From contig JAGRLG010000048.1 in NCBI GenBank assembly GCA_020441905.1, positions 1 to 61,330 on the forward strand: a stretch of DNA of 61,330 bases. The letters run 5' to 3'. Below, one piece after another: positions 20,856 through 29,793 of this stretch. This DNA comes from Rhodobiaceae bacterium. GTDB lineage: Bacteria; Pseudomonadota; Alphaproteobacteria; Rhizobiales; NORP267. A model generated the notes under the pieces. That model was not told the origin of the DNA. It ran no database searches and saw nothing but the letters and a program-made list of their open reading frames with translations. Position 1 is the first letter of the stretch, and each line of letters starts with the position of its first letter. Made by a program: the position numbers and the translations under genes.

Positions 20856-21533
20856 ATGTCCAAGATGTTCAGGACCAACGAGACCTTTGGCCGCCGAATG
20901 GGCCGGGGACTGACAGTGGCCTTGTCTGCGGTTTTGCTTGCCGGTGCCGCCGGCAGCGGGGCGTTTGCGCAGGACAAGGAGGCTGCCAAGGCGCCGGCAG
21001 CCGATTCCAACGATTCCGCCTGGATCAAGATCTGCAATCCGGACGAGCCGGCCGAGAAGAACCAGTGCCTGGTGACCCAGGAACTGCGTGATGGCAACAC
21101 CAAGCAACTCGTTGCCGCGGCATCCATTCGCACCACCAAGGGCGAAAAGACGCTTCTGATCATGTCGGTTCCCATCGGTGTCCTGTTGCCGCCGGGCCTG
21201 CGTCTCCAGATCGACGATGCCAAGCCGGTTGCGGTCGCCTACACGATCTGCTTCCCCAGTTCCTGCGTCGCGCGCATGGAGCTTGACGACGCCACCCTCG
21301 GCAAGCTGAAGGCTGGCAACAAGATGGTGGTTTCGGTGCTTGACGCCGAACAGAAGGCCGTTGGCTTTCCGCTGACGCTTGCTGGCTTCACCAAGGCTCT
21401 TGAAGGCCCCCCGATCGACCCGGCGGTCTTCGCCAAGGCCCAGCAGCAGCTGGGCGACGAGATCCAGAAACGCGCCGAGGAAATGCGCAAGGAGCAGGAA
21501 GAAGCGCAGAAGAAAGAAGGCGCGGCGAAATAG
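20856..21533 (+). CDS. invasion-associated locus B (IalB) family protein
   Basis: A 225-residue secreted protein of the IalB family, widespread in alphaproteobacteria and named from Bartonella. The signal peptide ends near GSGAFAQD (about 40). The IalB domain shows WIKICNPD, CLVTQELRDGNTKQL, IGVLLPPGLRLQID and the Cys-containing CFPSSCVARMEL. A charged Glu/Lys helix closes the C-terminus. ATG 20856 has AAGAAAGG upstream and starts the signal peptide. The function outside Bartonella is not established; it is probably a periplasmic or outer-envelope protein. A strong terminator follows. Confidence 0.88.
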   Translation: MSKMFRTNETFGRRMGRGLTVALSAVLLAGAAGSGAFAQDKEAAKAPAADSNDSAWIKICNPDEPAEKNQCLVTQELRDGNTKQLVAAASIRTTKGEKTLLIMSVPIGVLLPPGLRLQIDDAKPVAVAYTICFPSSCVARMELDDATLGKLKAGNKMVVSVLDAEQKAVGFPLTLAGFTKALEGPPIDPAVFAKAQQQLGDEIQKRAEEMRKEQEEAQKKEGAAK

Positions 21534-21564
21534 CCTCCAGGCGGCTGACCTGCCTTAAGTATCG

Positions 21565-21594
21565 AAGCGCCCGCCGATTGGCGGGCGCTTTTTT
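21565..21594. terminator. bidirectional rho-independent terminator
   Basis: An 11-bp GC-rich stem (AAGCGCCCGCC / GGCGGGCGCTT) with a GATT loop is followed by a T run on the plus strand. On the minus strand the mirrored A/T ends also allow termination. It sits between the convergent IalB and HspQ genes. Confidence 0.88.
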
Positions 21595-21641
21595 ACTGGC
21601 ATCGCCGGCACCGATGAGGCTGGACGGTGCCGCTCAGGGTT

Positions 21642-21983
21642 TCAATGACTGGCGATGGCGCTGCGGCGATATATGCCATTGTCGAATTCGCCGAAAACTT
21701 CCGCCACATCGGGGTGGCGGACCGGTTCGCCGGTGGTGTCGGGAAGCAGGTTCTGCTCCGAAACATAGGCGACATATTCGGTTTCTTCGTTTTCGGCGTA
21801 CAGATGGTAATAGGGCTGGTCTTTCGCCGGGCGCATTTCCTCCGGGATCGCCAGCCACCATTCCTCGGTGTTGCTGAATGTCGGATCGACATCGAACACG
21901 ACCCCGCGGAACGGATAGAACCGGTGCCGCACGACCTGGCCGATCTGAAATTTGGCGACTTGATGGTTTCTCATCGGCGTCAT
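21642..21983 (-). CDS. hspQ: heat shock protein HspQ
   Basis: A small cytoplasmic protein of the HspQ/YccV family, which binds hemimethylated DNA and acts as a specificity factor for Lon. The family core is clear: FQIGQVVRHRFYPFRGVVFDVDP, EEWWLAIP and DQPYYHLYAEN. ATG 21983 is preferred because AGGTGG lies 8 nt upstream; GTG 21995 and ATG 21974 are alternatives. The product is 113 residues, close to family length. It converges on the IalB gene across a shared terminator. Confidence 0.92.
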   Translation of the reverse strand: MTPMRNHQVAKFQIGQVVRHRFYPFRGVVFDVDPTFSNTEEWWLAIPEEMRPAKDQPYYHLYAENEETEYVAYVSEQNLLPDTTGEPVRHPDVAEVFGEFDNGIYRRSAIASH

Positions 21984-22080
21984 CAATCTGTCCACCTGAT
22001 GGGCCGCGACGGGCGGCCACCTGGTTACTGGTTAAGGCATAGGACGGGCAAGGCACCTTGATCCAGAACAAAGGCGGGAA

Positions 22081-23127
22081 TTAGCCCTGGAACCCGTAAG
22101 CGGGTGCAAGATCGGGATCCTTGGCCGCCACCTGACGGGCAAGATCGACGATTACGCGGGCCTGCTTCCAGGTCGCATCGTCCTGCATCTTGCCGTCTAT
22201 CATGACCGCTCCGCTGCCATCCGGCATGGCTTCCAGGATCCGGGCGGCAAAGCGTACTTCCTCTACATCGGGGCTGAACACCTTCTTTGCAATGGCGATC
22301 TGGCTCGGATGCAGCGACCAGGCGCCGACGCAGCCCTGGAGGAAAGCGTTGCGGAACTGCGCTTCGCAGGCCGCCGCGTCGGAAAAATCTCCAAACGGGC
22401 CGTAAAAGGCGCTGAGGCCCCTGGAGGCGCAGGCATCGACCATCTTGGCGATGGTGTAGTGCCACAGATCCTGCTGGTAGAAGGCGCGGGCCGCCGCTTC
22501 GCCTTCATCGGCGAGAACGCCATATGACGGATGGCCGCCGCCGACGCGGGTGGTTTTCATCCGGCGCGAGGCGGCCAGGTCCGCCGGGCCCAGGCTCATG
22601 CCATGCATGCGCGGGCTCGCCGAGGCGATGGCCTCGACATTGGCGACCCCTTCCGCCGTTTCGAGAATGGCGTGAATGAGAATCGGCTTCTTGACCTCGT
22701 GGCGGGCCTCGAGCTGGGCCAGCAGCTGGTCGAGATAGCAGATATCCCAGGGGCCATCGACCTTGGGCAGCATGATGACATCGACCTTGTCGCCAACGGT
22801 GCTGACGATTTCGACGATATCGTCCAGCGCCCAGGGACTGTTCAGCGCGTTGACGCGGGTCCACAGCCCGGTATCGCCGAAATCGTTGTCCCTGGCCATT
22901 TCGATGAAGCCGCGCCGCGCATTTTCCTTCTGGTCGGCGGGAATGGCGTCTTCAAGGTTGCCAAGCACGACATCGACCTGGGAGATCAGTTCCGGCACCT
23001 TGGCGCGCATCTTCTCGACATGCGGCGGCATGAAATGGATCATGCGCTCGACCCGCACGGGCAATTCGCGAAAAGGCTGGGGCGCGCCCACGGCGAGCGG
23101 TTTGTAGAAATTTGCCGGAAGTCTCAT
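22081..23127 (-). CDS. mcl: malyl-CoA / beta-methylmalyl-CoA lyase, Chloroflexus type
   Basis: CoA-ester lyase of the HpcH/CitE TIM-barrel family. It splits or forms malyl-CoA (acetyl-CoA plus glyoxylate) and related beta-methylmalyl- or citramalyl-CoA. The 348-residue length and the N-terminal pattern [27 protein letters not shown] and [11 protein letters not shown] match, from memory, the trifunctional Chloroflexus aurantiacus enzyme rather than the shorter Rhodobacter or Methylobacterium Mcl. Later motifs [22 protein letters not shown] agree. It stands alone, so the pathway is unclear; glyoxylate assimilation or ethylmalonyl-CoA chemistry are candidates. Confidence 0.85.
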   Translation of the reverse strand: MRLPANFYKPLAVGAPQPFRELPVRVERMIHFMPPHVEKMRAKVPELISQVDVVLGNLEDAIPADQKENARRGFIEMARDNDFGDTGLWTRVNALNSPWALDDIVEIVSTVGDKVDVIMLPKVDGPWDICYLDQLLAQLEARHEVKKPILIHAILETAEGVANVEAIASASPRMHGMSLGPADLAASRRMKTTRVGGGHPSYGVLADEGEAAARAFYQQDLWHYTIAKMVDACASRGLSAFYGPFGDFSDAAACEAQFRNAFLQGCVGAWSLHPSQIAIAKKVFSPDVEEVRFAARILEAMPDGSGAVMIDGKMQDDATWKQARVIVDLARQVAAKDPDLAPAYGFQG

Positions 23128-23262
23128 CTTACGCTCTCACTCCTCAAAACGCCGATTGGCCAAATTGGCCGGCCGACTCTCCCGGTTCCTGTGCCAAGGG
23201 GTGGTCCGAGCGTCAAGTAAAATGGCGCAATCCGCTCGCTTGCCGCGCCAGCCTGCTTCCCG

Positions 23263-24465
23263 TTAAAGCGGCTCGCCGCGCATGACGCGGGGTTCCAACA
23301 CCGGGGCCGCCAGCCCCGCGCGCATCGCCGCATGGCGCAGCGGTGCCAGCCGCGACAGCAGGAAAAGACCGGCGCCGCGCATCGCCTGGGCCGGCAGGAA
23401 GGGCGAGAGAACAGACCGGTTGAGCAGATCTATCGCCGCCGACCTGCCGGCGATATCGGCCCGCCGTGCCTGCGCATAGGCCGCCTGGCACTCCTCGCTG
23501 CCGGGGTCCTTGCCTGCGCGCAGGGCGTCGACGGCGATTTCGGCCAGGGTTGCGCCGTCGCGCAGGCCCAGATTGAGCCCCTGGGCGCCGATTGGCGGCA
23601 CCACATGACCGGCCTCGCCGACAAGGGCGATGCGGCGCTGCGCCATGCGCCATGCGGTTCGAAGGGAGAGCGCAAATCCGTGCCGCTTGCCGGGGGAGGA
23701 AAATCCTCCCAGCAGCCCATAGCAGCGCCGGCGCAGATCCTCGCAAAAAGCGTCGTCCTCGAGCGCCAGCAGCCTGTCGGCTTCCTCAGGTCTGACGACC
23801 CAGACCACGCTCGAAATATTTCCAGGCAAGGGAACGAAGGTCAGCGGCCCGGACGGTGTGTGGAACTCGGTCGAAACATCGTCATGGGGGAGCGCATGGC
23901 AGACGTTGAAGGCGAGCGCGACCTGCGGATAATCATGCCTCAAACAGCTTATCCCCGCGGCCTCGCGGCACTGGGAATCGCGGCCGTCGGCGGCCGCCAC
24001 CAGCGCCGCCTCGAACCTGCCGCCATCGCCGCTTGTCAGCCTTACCCTGTCGGCCAGGGGGGCGACGGCGCTGACCGCCTGGGCATGCGCTCGCAAGGTC
24101 GGGAATGCCGCGAGGCGCCGCGTCATTGCATCGGTCAGATCGACGTTATGGATGTTGTAGCCGAAGGGGCCGCGGCCCAGTTCGGCGGCATCGAATGTGA
24201 CCTCCGGCGCCCGCACCAGGCGCCCCGTGGCATCGACCAGTCGCAGGCGCTGAAGCGGCGCGGCGCGTGGCTTCAACTCGTCCCAGACGCCAATGGCGCG
24301 CAGGATTTCGACCGATCCGCGCATCAGCGCGCTGGTCCGCGAATCGCGCCCGGCCGCCGCCGGCGCAAACAGGTCGATGCTGGCGCCGGCGCCAGCCATC
24401 AGCAGCGCGCAGGCCAGTCCCGCCGGTCCGCCGCCGACAACGGCAATCTGCCCGCCTCTGTCCAC
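23263..24465 (-). CDS. FAD-dependent monooxygenase, UbiH/UbiF/COQ6 family
   Basis: Flavoprotein hydroxylase likely acting in ubiquinone ring hydroxylation. The dinucleotide fold GGGPAG is near the N-terminus, the DGRDSQ motif near residue 150, and the C-terminal flavin motif reads GEAGHVVPPIGAQGLNLG, with Glu where most homologues have Asp. GTG 24465 is chosen because GGAGG lies 5 nt upstream (400 residues, usual length); the frame continues upstream without family similarity. Divergent from the aminotransferase gene. The ring position it hydroxylates cannot be told from sequence. Confidence 0.85.
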   Translation of the reverse strand: MDRGGQIAVVGGGPAGLACALLMAGAGASIDLFAPAAAGRDSRTSALMRGSVEILRAIGVWDELKPRAAPLQRLRLVDATGRLVRAPEVTFDAAELGRGPFGYNIHNVDLTDAMTRRLAAFPTLRAHAQAVSAVAPLADRVRLTSGDGGRFEAALVAAADGRDSQCREAAGISCLRHDYPQVALAFNVCHALPHDDVSTEFHTPSGPLTFVPLPGNISSVVWVVRPEEADRLLALEDDAFCEDLRRRCYGLLGGFSSPGKRHGFALSLRTAWRMAQRRIALVGEAGHVVPPIGAQGLNLGLRDGATLAEIAVDALRAGKDPGSEECQAAYAQARRADIAGRSAAIDLLNRSVLSPFLPAQAMRGAGLFLLSRLAPLRHAAMRAGLAAPVLEPRVMRGEPL

Positions 24466-24635
24466 CTTGTCCTCCAACTGCCCGAACCGGCCGGGCGCCT
24501 GCCCCTTTGCGGCGCATCCTCGCACACCGCCGCCGCTGCCGGCACCACCCTTGCGCGGCTGATTGCCTGTTCCACCAAAACCGGCCTGCGCCTATATATG
24601 CGCGTTGGGGATGGCAAGTGAATGGCAAGGGCATA

Positions 24636-25871
24636 ATGAAAGACGGGCAGGGCGGCAAACAGGCGGATTTGGGCGCGGATCTGGCGCGCCGGGTCGTTGA
24701 CGTTCCGGCGCCGCAAACGCTGGAGATGATGACGCGCGCTCGTGCCCTGATGGCCCAGGGCGTGGATATCGTCAATCTGACCGTCGGCGAGCCGGATTTC
24801 GATACGCCGGAAGATATTCGCGAGGTGGCGAAAAAGGCGCTCGATGGCGGCATCACCAGATATGCGCCGATCGCCGGGTTGCCGGACATGCGCGCCGCCG
24901 CCGCCGAAAAGCTGGCGCGTGACAACGGGATCGACTATCGCCCGGAAGAGATCGTCGTCACTAATGGCGCCAAGCAGGCCATTTCGGATACCTGCCTGTC
25001 CTTCCTAGAGGAGGGCGACGAGGCGATCATACCCTCGCCCTATTGGGCTTCCTATCCCGGCACGGTCGAATTCACCGGCGCGCGCTGCGTCTATGTCCCC
25101 ACGACCCTGCGCAGCGGTTTCAAGCTGACACCCGAGGCGCTGCGCGCGGCGCTGACGCCAAGATCGCGCCTGCTGTTCATAAACTCGCCCAGCAATCCCA
25201 CCGGCGCGGTGTACCGGCGCGAGGAACTGGAAGCCCTTGTCGAGGTGGTGCTGTCCCATCCCAAGCTGTGGATCCTTTCCGACGAGATCTATGAGCGCAT
25301 CGATTTTACCGGCCGGCATGTGTCTACCGCCGCCCTTGCCGGGGCCAGGGAACGCACGATAACCATCAATGGCGTGTCCAAGGCCTTTGCCATGACCGGC
25401 TGGCGCATCGGTTATGTTGCTGCGCCCGAGCCGGTGGCCAGGCTGCTGGGGCGGGCGCAGGCGACCCTGACGGCGGGCGCCAACCCCTTTGCCCAGACCG
25501 CTGCCGCCTATGCGCTGCGCCAGCCCAAAGAGGCCACCGCCTATATGACCGAGGCTTACCGCACCCGCCGCGACCTGGTCATGGAGCTGCTTGGTGAAAT
25601 TCCCGGCCTGCGTGTCAGCCGCCCCGACGGCGCCTTCTACGCATTTATCGATGTCAGTGCCTTCTTCGGCCATGACGCCTCTGGCCGCAAAGTCGCCAAT
25701 TCGATCGAATTCACCGAATATCTGCTTGATCGCGCCGGGGTATCGACCGTCGCCGGTGCCGGTTTCGGCGATGACCGCTGTATCCGTATTTCCACCGCCG
25801 CCTCCGAAGCCGCGCTGCGCGAGGGCATAGCGCGCCTGGCGCGCGCGATACGGGGGCTGCGCCGGCCATAG
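24636..25871 (+). CDS. PLP-dependent aspartate-type aminotransferase
   Basis: Class I/II fold-type I aminotransferase of the alphaproteobacterial aspartate/prephenate transaminase branch (411 residues). The N-terminal VNLTVGEPDFDTP, the SPYWASYPG loop, INSPSNPTGA, SDEIYERI and the PLP-Lys segment NGVSKAFAMTGWRIGY are all present, as is the C-terminal substrate Arg region DRCIRIS. ATG 24636 has CAAGGG upstream. It probably interconverts aspartate/oxaloacetate and glutamate/2-oxoglutarate, and may accept prephenate. The next gene, 38 nt downstream, encodes phosphatidylcholine synthase and is functionally unrelated. Confidence 0.9.
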   Translation: MKDGQGGKQADLGADLARRVVDVPAPQTLEMMTRARALMAQGVDIVNLTVGEPDFDTPEDIREVAKKALDGGITRYAPIAGLPDMRAAAAEKLARDNGIDYRPEEIVVTNGAKQAISDTCLSFLEEGDEAIIPSPYWASYPGTVEFTGARCVYVPTTLRSGFKLTPEALRAALTPRSRLLFINSPSNPTGAVYRREELEALVEVVLSHPKLWILSDEIYERIDFTGRHVSTAALAGARERTITINGVSKAFAMTGWRIGYVAAPEPVARLLGRAQATLTAGANPFAQTAAAYALRQPKEATAYMTEAYRTRRDLVMELLGEIPGLRVSRPDGAFYAFIDVSAFFGHDASGRKVANSIEFTEYLLDRAGVSTVAGAGFGDDRCIRISTAASEAALREGIARLARAIRGLRRP

Positions 25872-25909
25872 AGCGCTTTGCCACAGGCGCCACAACGAGG
25901 AACAAAGCT

Positions 25910-26614
25910 GTGCAGGGCCGCGTCCTGATCGCCTTTGCCGTTCACCTGCTGACATTGTCCGGCCTGCTGCTGGCGCTGGCCGCCATGTTCGCCGCGAGCC
26001 AGCAGGCGTGGACGGCGATGTTCGCTTTTCTCGGGCTGGCCCTCATCGTCGACGGCCTGGACGGCCCGCTGGCGCGCCGCTTCGACGTCGCGGCGGTGCT
26101 GCCGCGCTGGCAGGGCGCGGTGATGGACCTCATTGTCGACTATCTGACCTATGTCTTTATCCCGGCATTCGCGGTGCTGACCGCCCAGATCATGCCGCCG
26201 GTGGCGTCAGCGATTGCCGCCGGCGCCATCTGCGTCAGCGCGGGCTTTTATTTTGCCGACCGCCAGATGAAGACCGAGGACCATTTTTTTCGCGGCTTTC
26301 CGGCGGTCTGGAACGTTGCGGTCTTCTATCTCCTGGCTTTCGGAGTGAACGGCATCGCGGCTCTGTCGCTTGTCGTCTTTTTGTCGGTGCTGAGTTTCGC
26401 GCCGGTCGAATTCGTCCATCCCCTGCGGGTTCGCCGCCTGCGCGGCCTTACCCTGGCCGTAACCGCCGCCTGGGGCTTGCTTGCCATTGCCGCGCTGCTG
26501 CAAGATCTGGCGCCCGGCTTTGCCCTGCGTCTTGGCCTTGGCGCCTGCGCCGCCTATTTCCTGCTGGTCTGCATTTGGAGATCGTCGCCGCTTTGGCCGC
26601 GTGGGCGGCGCTAG
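25910..26614 (+). CDS. pcs: phosphatidylcholine synthase
   Basis: Integral membrane CDP-alcohol phosphotransferase that condenses choline with CDP-diacylglycerol to make phosphatidylcholine, a route typical of alphaproteobacteria. The signature with Asp, Gly, Ala-Arg and two further Asp residues is visible across DGLDGPLAR, GAVMDLIVDY. About seven hydrophobic segments follow. At 234 residues it is close to the family length of about 240. The start at 25910 is GTG. A conserved FADRQMKTEDHFFRGFPA segment also fits Pcs. Confidence 0.9.
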   Translation: MQGRVLIAFAVHLLTLSGLLLALAAMFAASQQAWTAMFAFLGLALIVDGLDGPLARRFDVAAVLPRWQGAVMDLIVDYLTYVFIPAFAVLTAQIMPPVASAIAAGAICVSAGFYFADRQMKTEDHFFRGFPAVWNVAVFYLLAFGVNGIAALSLVVFLSVLSFAPVEFVHPLRVRRLRGLTLAVTAAWGLLAIAALLQDLAPGFALRLGLGACAAYFLLVCIWRSSPLWPRGRR

Positions 26615-26675
26615 CCCTTTTTCCTTTCACCCACTCGCAAGGCCGTTGCCGTTGGCGGCCGGAACCGGAGCTACA

Positions 26676-27410
26676 ATGCTTGAGCTGATCGCGATGCCGC
26701 AGGTGTGGATCGGTTTCCTCACCCTGACAGCGATGGAAATCGTTCTCGGCATCGACAATATCGTCTTTATCTCGGTGCTGGTTGCCCGCCTCAAGGGGCG
26801 CGAGGCGGTGCGCGCGCGGCAAATCGGACTGGGGCTTGCCCTGGTCATGCGCATCGCGCTGCTGCTCGTGCTGACCTGGATCATCGGGCTGACCCGGCCG
26901 CTTTTCGAAATTCTCGGCCACGCCGTATCCTGGCGCGACCTGATCCTTCTCGCCGGCGGGCTTTTCCTGTTGTGGAAAGCGACGCGGGAAATCCACGGCG
27001 CCATCGAGGGCGGCGAAGAAGACCACGCAGATGGCGCGGGTGCCACCTTTGCCGCCATCATCGCCCAGGTCGTGGTGATCGACATGGTCTTTTCCGTCGA
27101 TTCCATCATCACCGCCATCGGCATAGCCGAGCATGTCGAGGTGATGATCGCCGCTGTCATCGTTTCGGTGGCGGTGATGTATGTCGCTTCCGCCCCGATC
27201 GCCGGTTTCATCGCCCGCCATCCGACGACCAAGATGCTGGCCTTGAGTTTTCTTATTCTGATCGGCGCCGCCCTGGTCGCCGATGGCATCGGGTTTCATA
27301 TCCCGCGCGGCTATATCTATTTCTCAATGGCCTTTGCCGGCGCCATCGAGGCTGTCAATATTGTCGCCGCGCAAAGGCGCAAGGCGCGGGCCGGGCAAGA
27401 GGGAAGGTGA
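26676..27410 (+). CDS. TerC family integral membrane protein
   Basis: A polytopic membrane protein (244 residues, about seven spans) of the TerC/YgdQ/Alx family. The diagnostic motifs are EIVLGIDNIVFISVL (near 15-29) and VIDMVFSVDSIITAIG (near 130), with acidic residues inside membrane helices. Members are linked to Mn2+ export or metal homeostasis and tellurite resistance. ATG 26676 has CCGGAG upstream. It lies 61 nt after pcs and 4 nt before the quinone reductase gene, so the three may share a transcript. Confidence 0.88.
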   Translation: MLELIAMPQVWIGFLTLTAMEIVLGIDNIVFISVLVARLKGREAVRARQIGLGLALVMRIALLLVLTWIIGLTRPLFEILGHAVSWRDLILLAGGLFLLWKATREIHGAIEGGEEDHADGAGATFAAIIAQVVVIDMVFSVDSIITAIGIAEHVEVMIAAVIVSVAVMYVASAPIAGFIARHPTTKMLALSFLILIGAALVADGIGFHIPRGYIYFSMAFAGAIEAVNIVAAQRRKARAGQEGR

Positions 27411-27414
27411 TTTC

Positions 27415-28389
27415 ATGGGATACGGCATTCGCATCCACAAGCATGGCGGACCGGAGGTTTTGCGCTGGGAAGAGGTGGCGCCCCTGCATCCCGCCGCCGG
27501 AGAGGTTCTGGTTCGCCATCAGGCCATCGGCCTCAATTTCATCGACACCTATTTCCGCACCGGCCTTTACAAGCCACCGGCGCTGCCTTTCATCCCCGGC
27601 AATGAAGGCGCCGGCATCGTCGCCGAAGTGGGGAAGGGCGTTACGGCGGTAAAGCCCGGCGACCGCATCGCCTATGCCGGCACCCTGGGGTCCTATGCGC
27701 AGGAGCGCCTGCTCCCCGCCGACCGGGTCGTCAAGGTGCCGCGCGGCGTATCCGCCGAGCTGGCGGCCTCGATCATGCTCAAGGGCATGACCGCCCACTA
27801 TCTGCTCCATCGCGTCCACAAGGTGAAAGCGGGCGATACCGTGTTATGCCATGCCGCCGCCGGCGCGGTGGGCCAGATCCTGTGCCAATGGGCCAATGCG
27901 CTCGGGGCGACGGTCATCGGCACCGTCGGCTCGGCAGAAAAGGCGAAGATCGCCAAAAAGCGCGGCTGCCATCACGTCATCAACTACCGCGAAAAGGACT
28001 TCGCCGCCGAGGTGCTCCGCATCACCAGGGGCGCCAAGGTCGATGTCGTCTATGACGGCGTCGGCAAGGATGTCTACCCGGCTTCGCTCGATTGCATTCG
28101 CCCGCTTGGCCTGTGGGCGCTGTTCGGTCAGTCCTCCGGTCCGGTGCCGCCGGTCGACCTGTCGATCCTGGCGCAAAAAGGGTCCTTATTCGTCACCCGG
28201 CCGATCCTGTTCACCTATATCGCGGCGCGCAAGGACCTGGAAAAGGCGGCCCGGCAGCTGTTCCGCGTTGTAACCGATGGCACGGTGAATGCCGAGGTCA
28301 ACCAGCGCTATGCGCTCAAGGATGCGGCGCAGGCCCACCGCGACCTTGAGGCCCGCCGCACCACCGGGGCTACCGTGCTGCTCCCCTGA
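27415..28389 (+). CDS. NADPH:quinone oxidoreductase, zinc-independent MDR family
   Basis: A 324-residue medium-chain dehydrogenase/reductase of the quinone reductase (QOR) branch. It lacks the catalytic and structural zinc ligands of alcohol dehydrogenases. The N-terminal GGPEVLRWEEV, the QOR-typical GLNFIDTYFRTGLY, GNEGAGIV, and the NADPH fold AAAGAVGQ are present. Such enzymes reduce quinones or enones by one- or two-electron transfer. GGGAAGG precedes ATG 27415. Almost adjacent to the TerC gene. Confidence 0.9.
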   Translation: MGYGIRIHKHGGPEVLRWEEVAPLHPAAGEVLVRHQAIGLNFIDTYFRTGLYKPPALPFIPGNEGAGIVAEVGKGVTAVKPGDRIAYAGTLGSYAQERLLPADRVVKVPRGVSAELAASIMLKGMTAHYLLHRVHKVKAGDTVLCHAAAGAVGQILCQWANALGATVIGTVGSAEKAKIAKKRGCHHVINYREKDFAAEVLRITRGAKVDVVYDGVGKDVYPASLDCIRPLGLWALFGQSSGPVPPVDLSILAQKGSLFVTRPILFTYIAARKDLEKAARQLFRVVTDGTVNAEVNQRYALKDAAQAHRDLEARRTTGATVLLP

Positions 28390-28507
28390 CCCTGGCCGCC
28401 GGGCCGGGAGCCAGAGCGCATTGGACTTAGTTTGGCGCGACCGGGAAGATGGCGGGGCAGGGGCGGGCTGATTCGGACGCCGCGAGGCATTGCAGACGGG
28501 GTCGAAT

Positions 28508-29539
28508 ATGATGGCTGGAAGCGGCTGGCTGAAACCGATGATCGGCGCACTGGCGCTCGCCTTTTCCGTGGCGGCGCTGCCGGTAGCCGCCGGCGCGGGA
28601 AGCGGCATCACCTTCAATCAGGACTATCTGGAGGATCTCTTCATTCCCAGGGAGTTCAAGATTGACGACATACCGGCGGTCTTCAGCCATGTCTTCGCCG
28701 CCCTGCCGGCGCAGGTCAACGTCTATCCAACGGAAAACTATTATTATTTTTCATTCCTGCATGGCGGGGTGAGCTATTCGGGCAATTTCCGCCTCGATGT
28801 GCGCGACCGCGACGAGGGCATCCTTCATTTCGTCTATTTCAACCAGGCGGAGGCCTGGAACAGCGAATTGACGGTGCAATACCGCGCCCTGTCGCTGGCC
28901 GACGGCGTGAAGGTCGAAAAGCTGCGCGATCTCGTTTACCGCGTCGAATATGGCGGCAAGAGCACCGTTTTCGCCCTCAACGATTTGCGCGAGGTGACGC
29001 CGCCGCCCGACAAGCTGGCGCCTGGAGAAACCTTTATCGGCCCGGTTTTCGATGAATCAGGGCTGCAATTCTACCTGCTCTTTCACGGCGAGGAGAAACG
29101 CTTCACCTATGTCTTGAACGAGGCCGCCCCGCCGGCGGAGCGCCTTCTCGCCTACAGCGATACCGACTCGGACATCCTGCTCGGCATGCGCACCGGATTT
29201 GCCTTCTACAAGGACCGTTTCCAGGACCGCAAGATCCTCATCGGGGTCTATGCCGGCAATGTCGAGAACAACAATTTTCTCGACGGCCCCTTCGACCAGC
29301 TTCCCGACAATTTCCTCAAGGGCGATGAATTGCGCCAGGCCATCCTGACCCTCTATCCCGAACTCAAGGACGAAATAGACCGCCTGGGCAATTTCAAGGA
29401 ACAGGAAGGGCGGGTTCTGATAAACCCCTATATTAATTACAGTTTCTTGAGCGAGCTCGAAGAGTTCCACAAATGCGCCGACAGCGGGCTGGACCGCGTC
29501 GGATTCTACCGCTGCCTGCAACCCTCCGAGGGGCAATAG
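28508..29539 (+). CDS. secreted protein of unknown function
   Basis: I do not recognise this 343-residue protein. A signal peptide is clear (residues about 5-30, ending near VAAGAGSG). The mature part is rich in aromatic residues and beta-strand-like alternation (YYYFSFLHGG, FRLDVRDRDEGILHFVYF) with no visible catalytic motif. Two Cys residues near the C-terminus (HKCADSGLDRVGFYRC) could form a disulfide, fitting a periplasmic location. ATG 28508 and ATG 28511 are adjacent possible starts. It lies 118 nt after the quinone reductase gene and is followed by a 12-bp direct repeat. Confidence 0.65.
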   Translation: MMAGSGWLKPMIGALALAFSVAALPVAAGAGSGITFNQDYLEDLFIPREFKIDDIPAVFSHVFAALPAQVNVYPTENYYYFSFLHGGVSYSGNFRLDVRDRDEGILHFVYFNQAEAWNSELTVQYRALSLADGVKVEKLRDLVYRVEYGGKSTVFALNDLREVTPPPDKLAPGETFIGPVFDESGLQFYLLFHGEEKRFTYVLNEAAPPAERLLAYSDTDSDILLGMRTGFAFYKDRFQDRKILIGVYAGNVENNNFLDGPFDQLPDNFLKGDELRQAILTLYPELKDEIDRLGNFKEQEGRVLINPYINYSFLSELEEFHKCADSGLDRVGFYRCLQPSEGQ

Positions 29540-29544
29540 GACTG

Positions 29545-29574
29545 GCCCCTTCAATTAGGACAGCCCCTTCAATT
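29545..29574 (+). repeat. 12-bp direct repeat, 18-bp period
   Basis: GCCCCTTCAATT occurs at 29545-29556 and again at 29563-29574, just after the stop of the secreted protein. The period is six codons, so it may be a decayed coding extension. No function is apparent. Confidence 0.6.
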
Positions 29575-29793
29575 GCTCTGCTGATCGTGTATCGGCCGCA
29601 CACCGGCAATCGCAGGGCCGTATCAGGTCTTCGAACCGCTCATTCTTTTTGTTGAGGGCACCAGCGTCTTGCTTTTTGATATAAGGTAGAACTACTCTAA
29701 CCTATAGGCTCAAAACCGCGGCCTGCCTGCCTTCGCGGCGGGGCGGGCTTGGCCGGGAGCAAACAATAAGGCGCTGTGCTGGGAGCAAATGCC

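Noticed and set aside
29575..29793. SAM or SAH riboswitch upstream of the MetE-like gene
   Set aside because: I could not find the conserved core or pseudoknot pairing of the SAM-II or SAH classes; only short unrelated palindromes are present.
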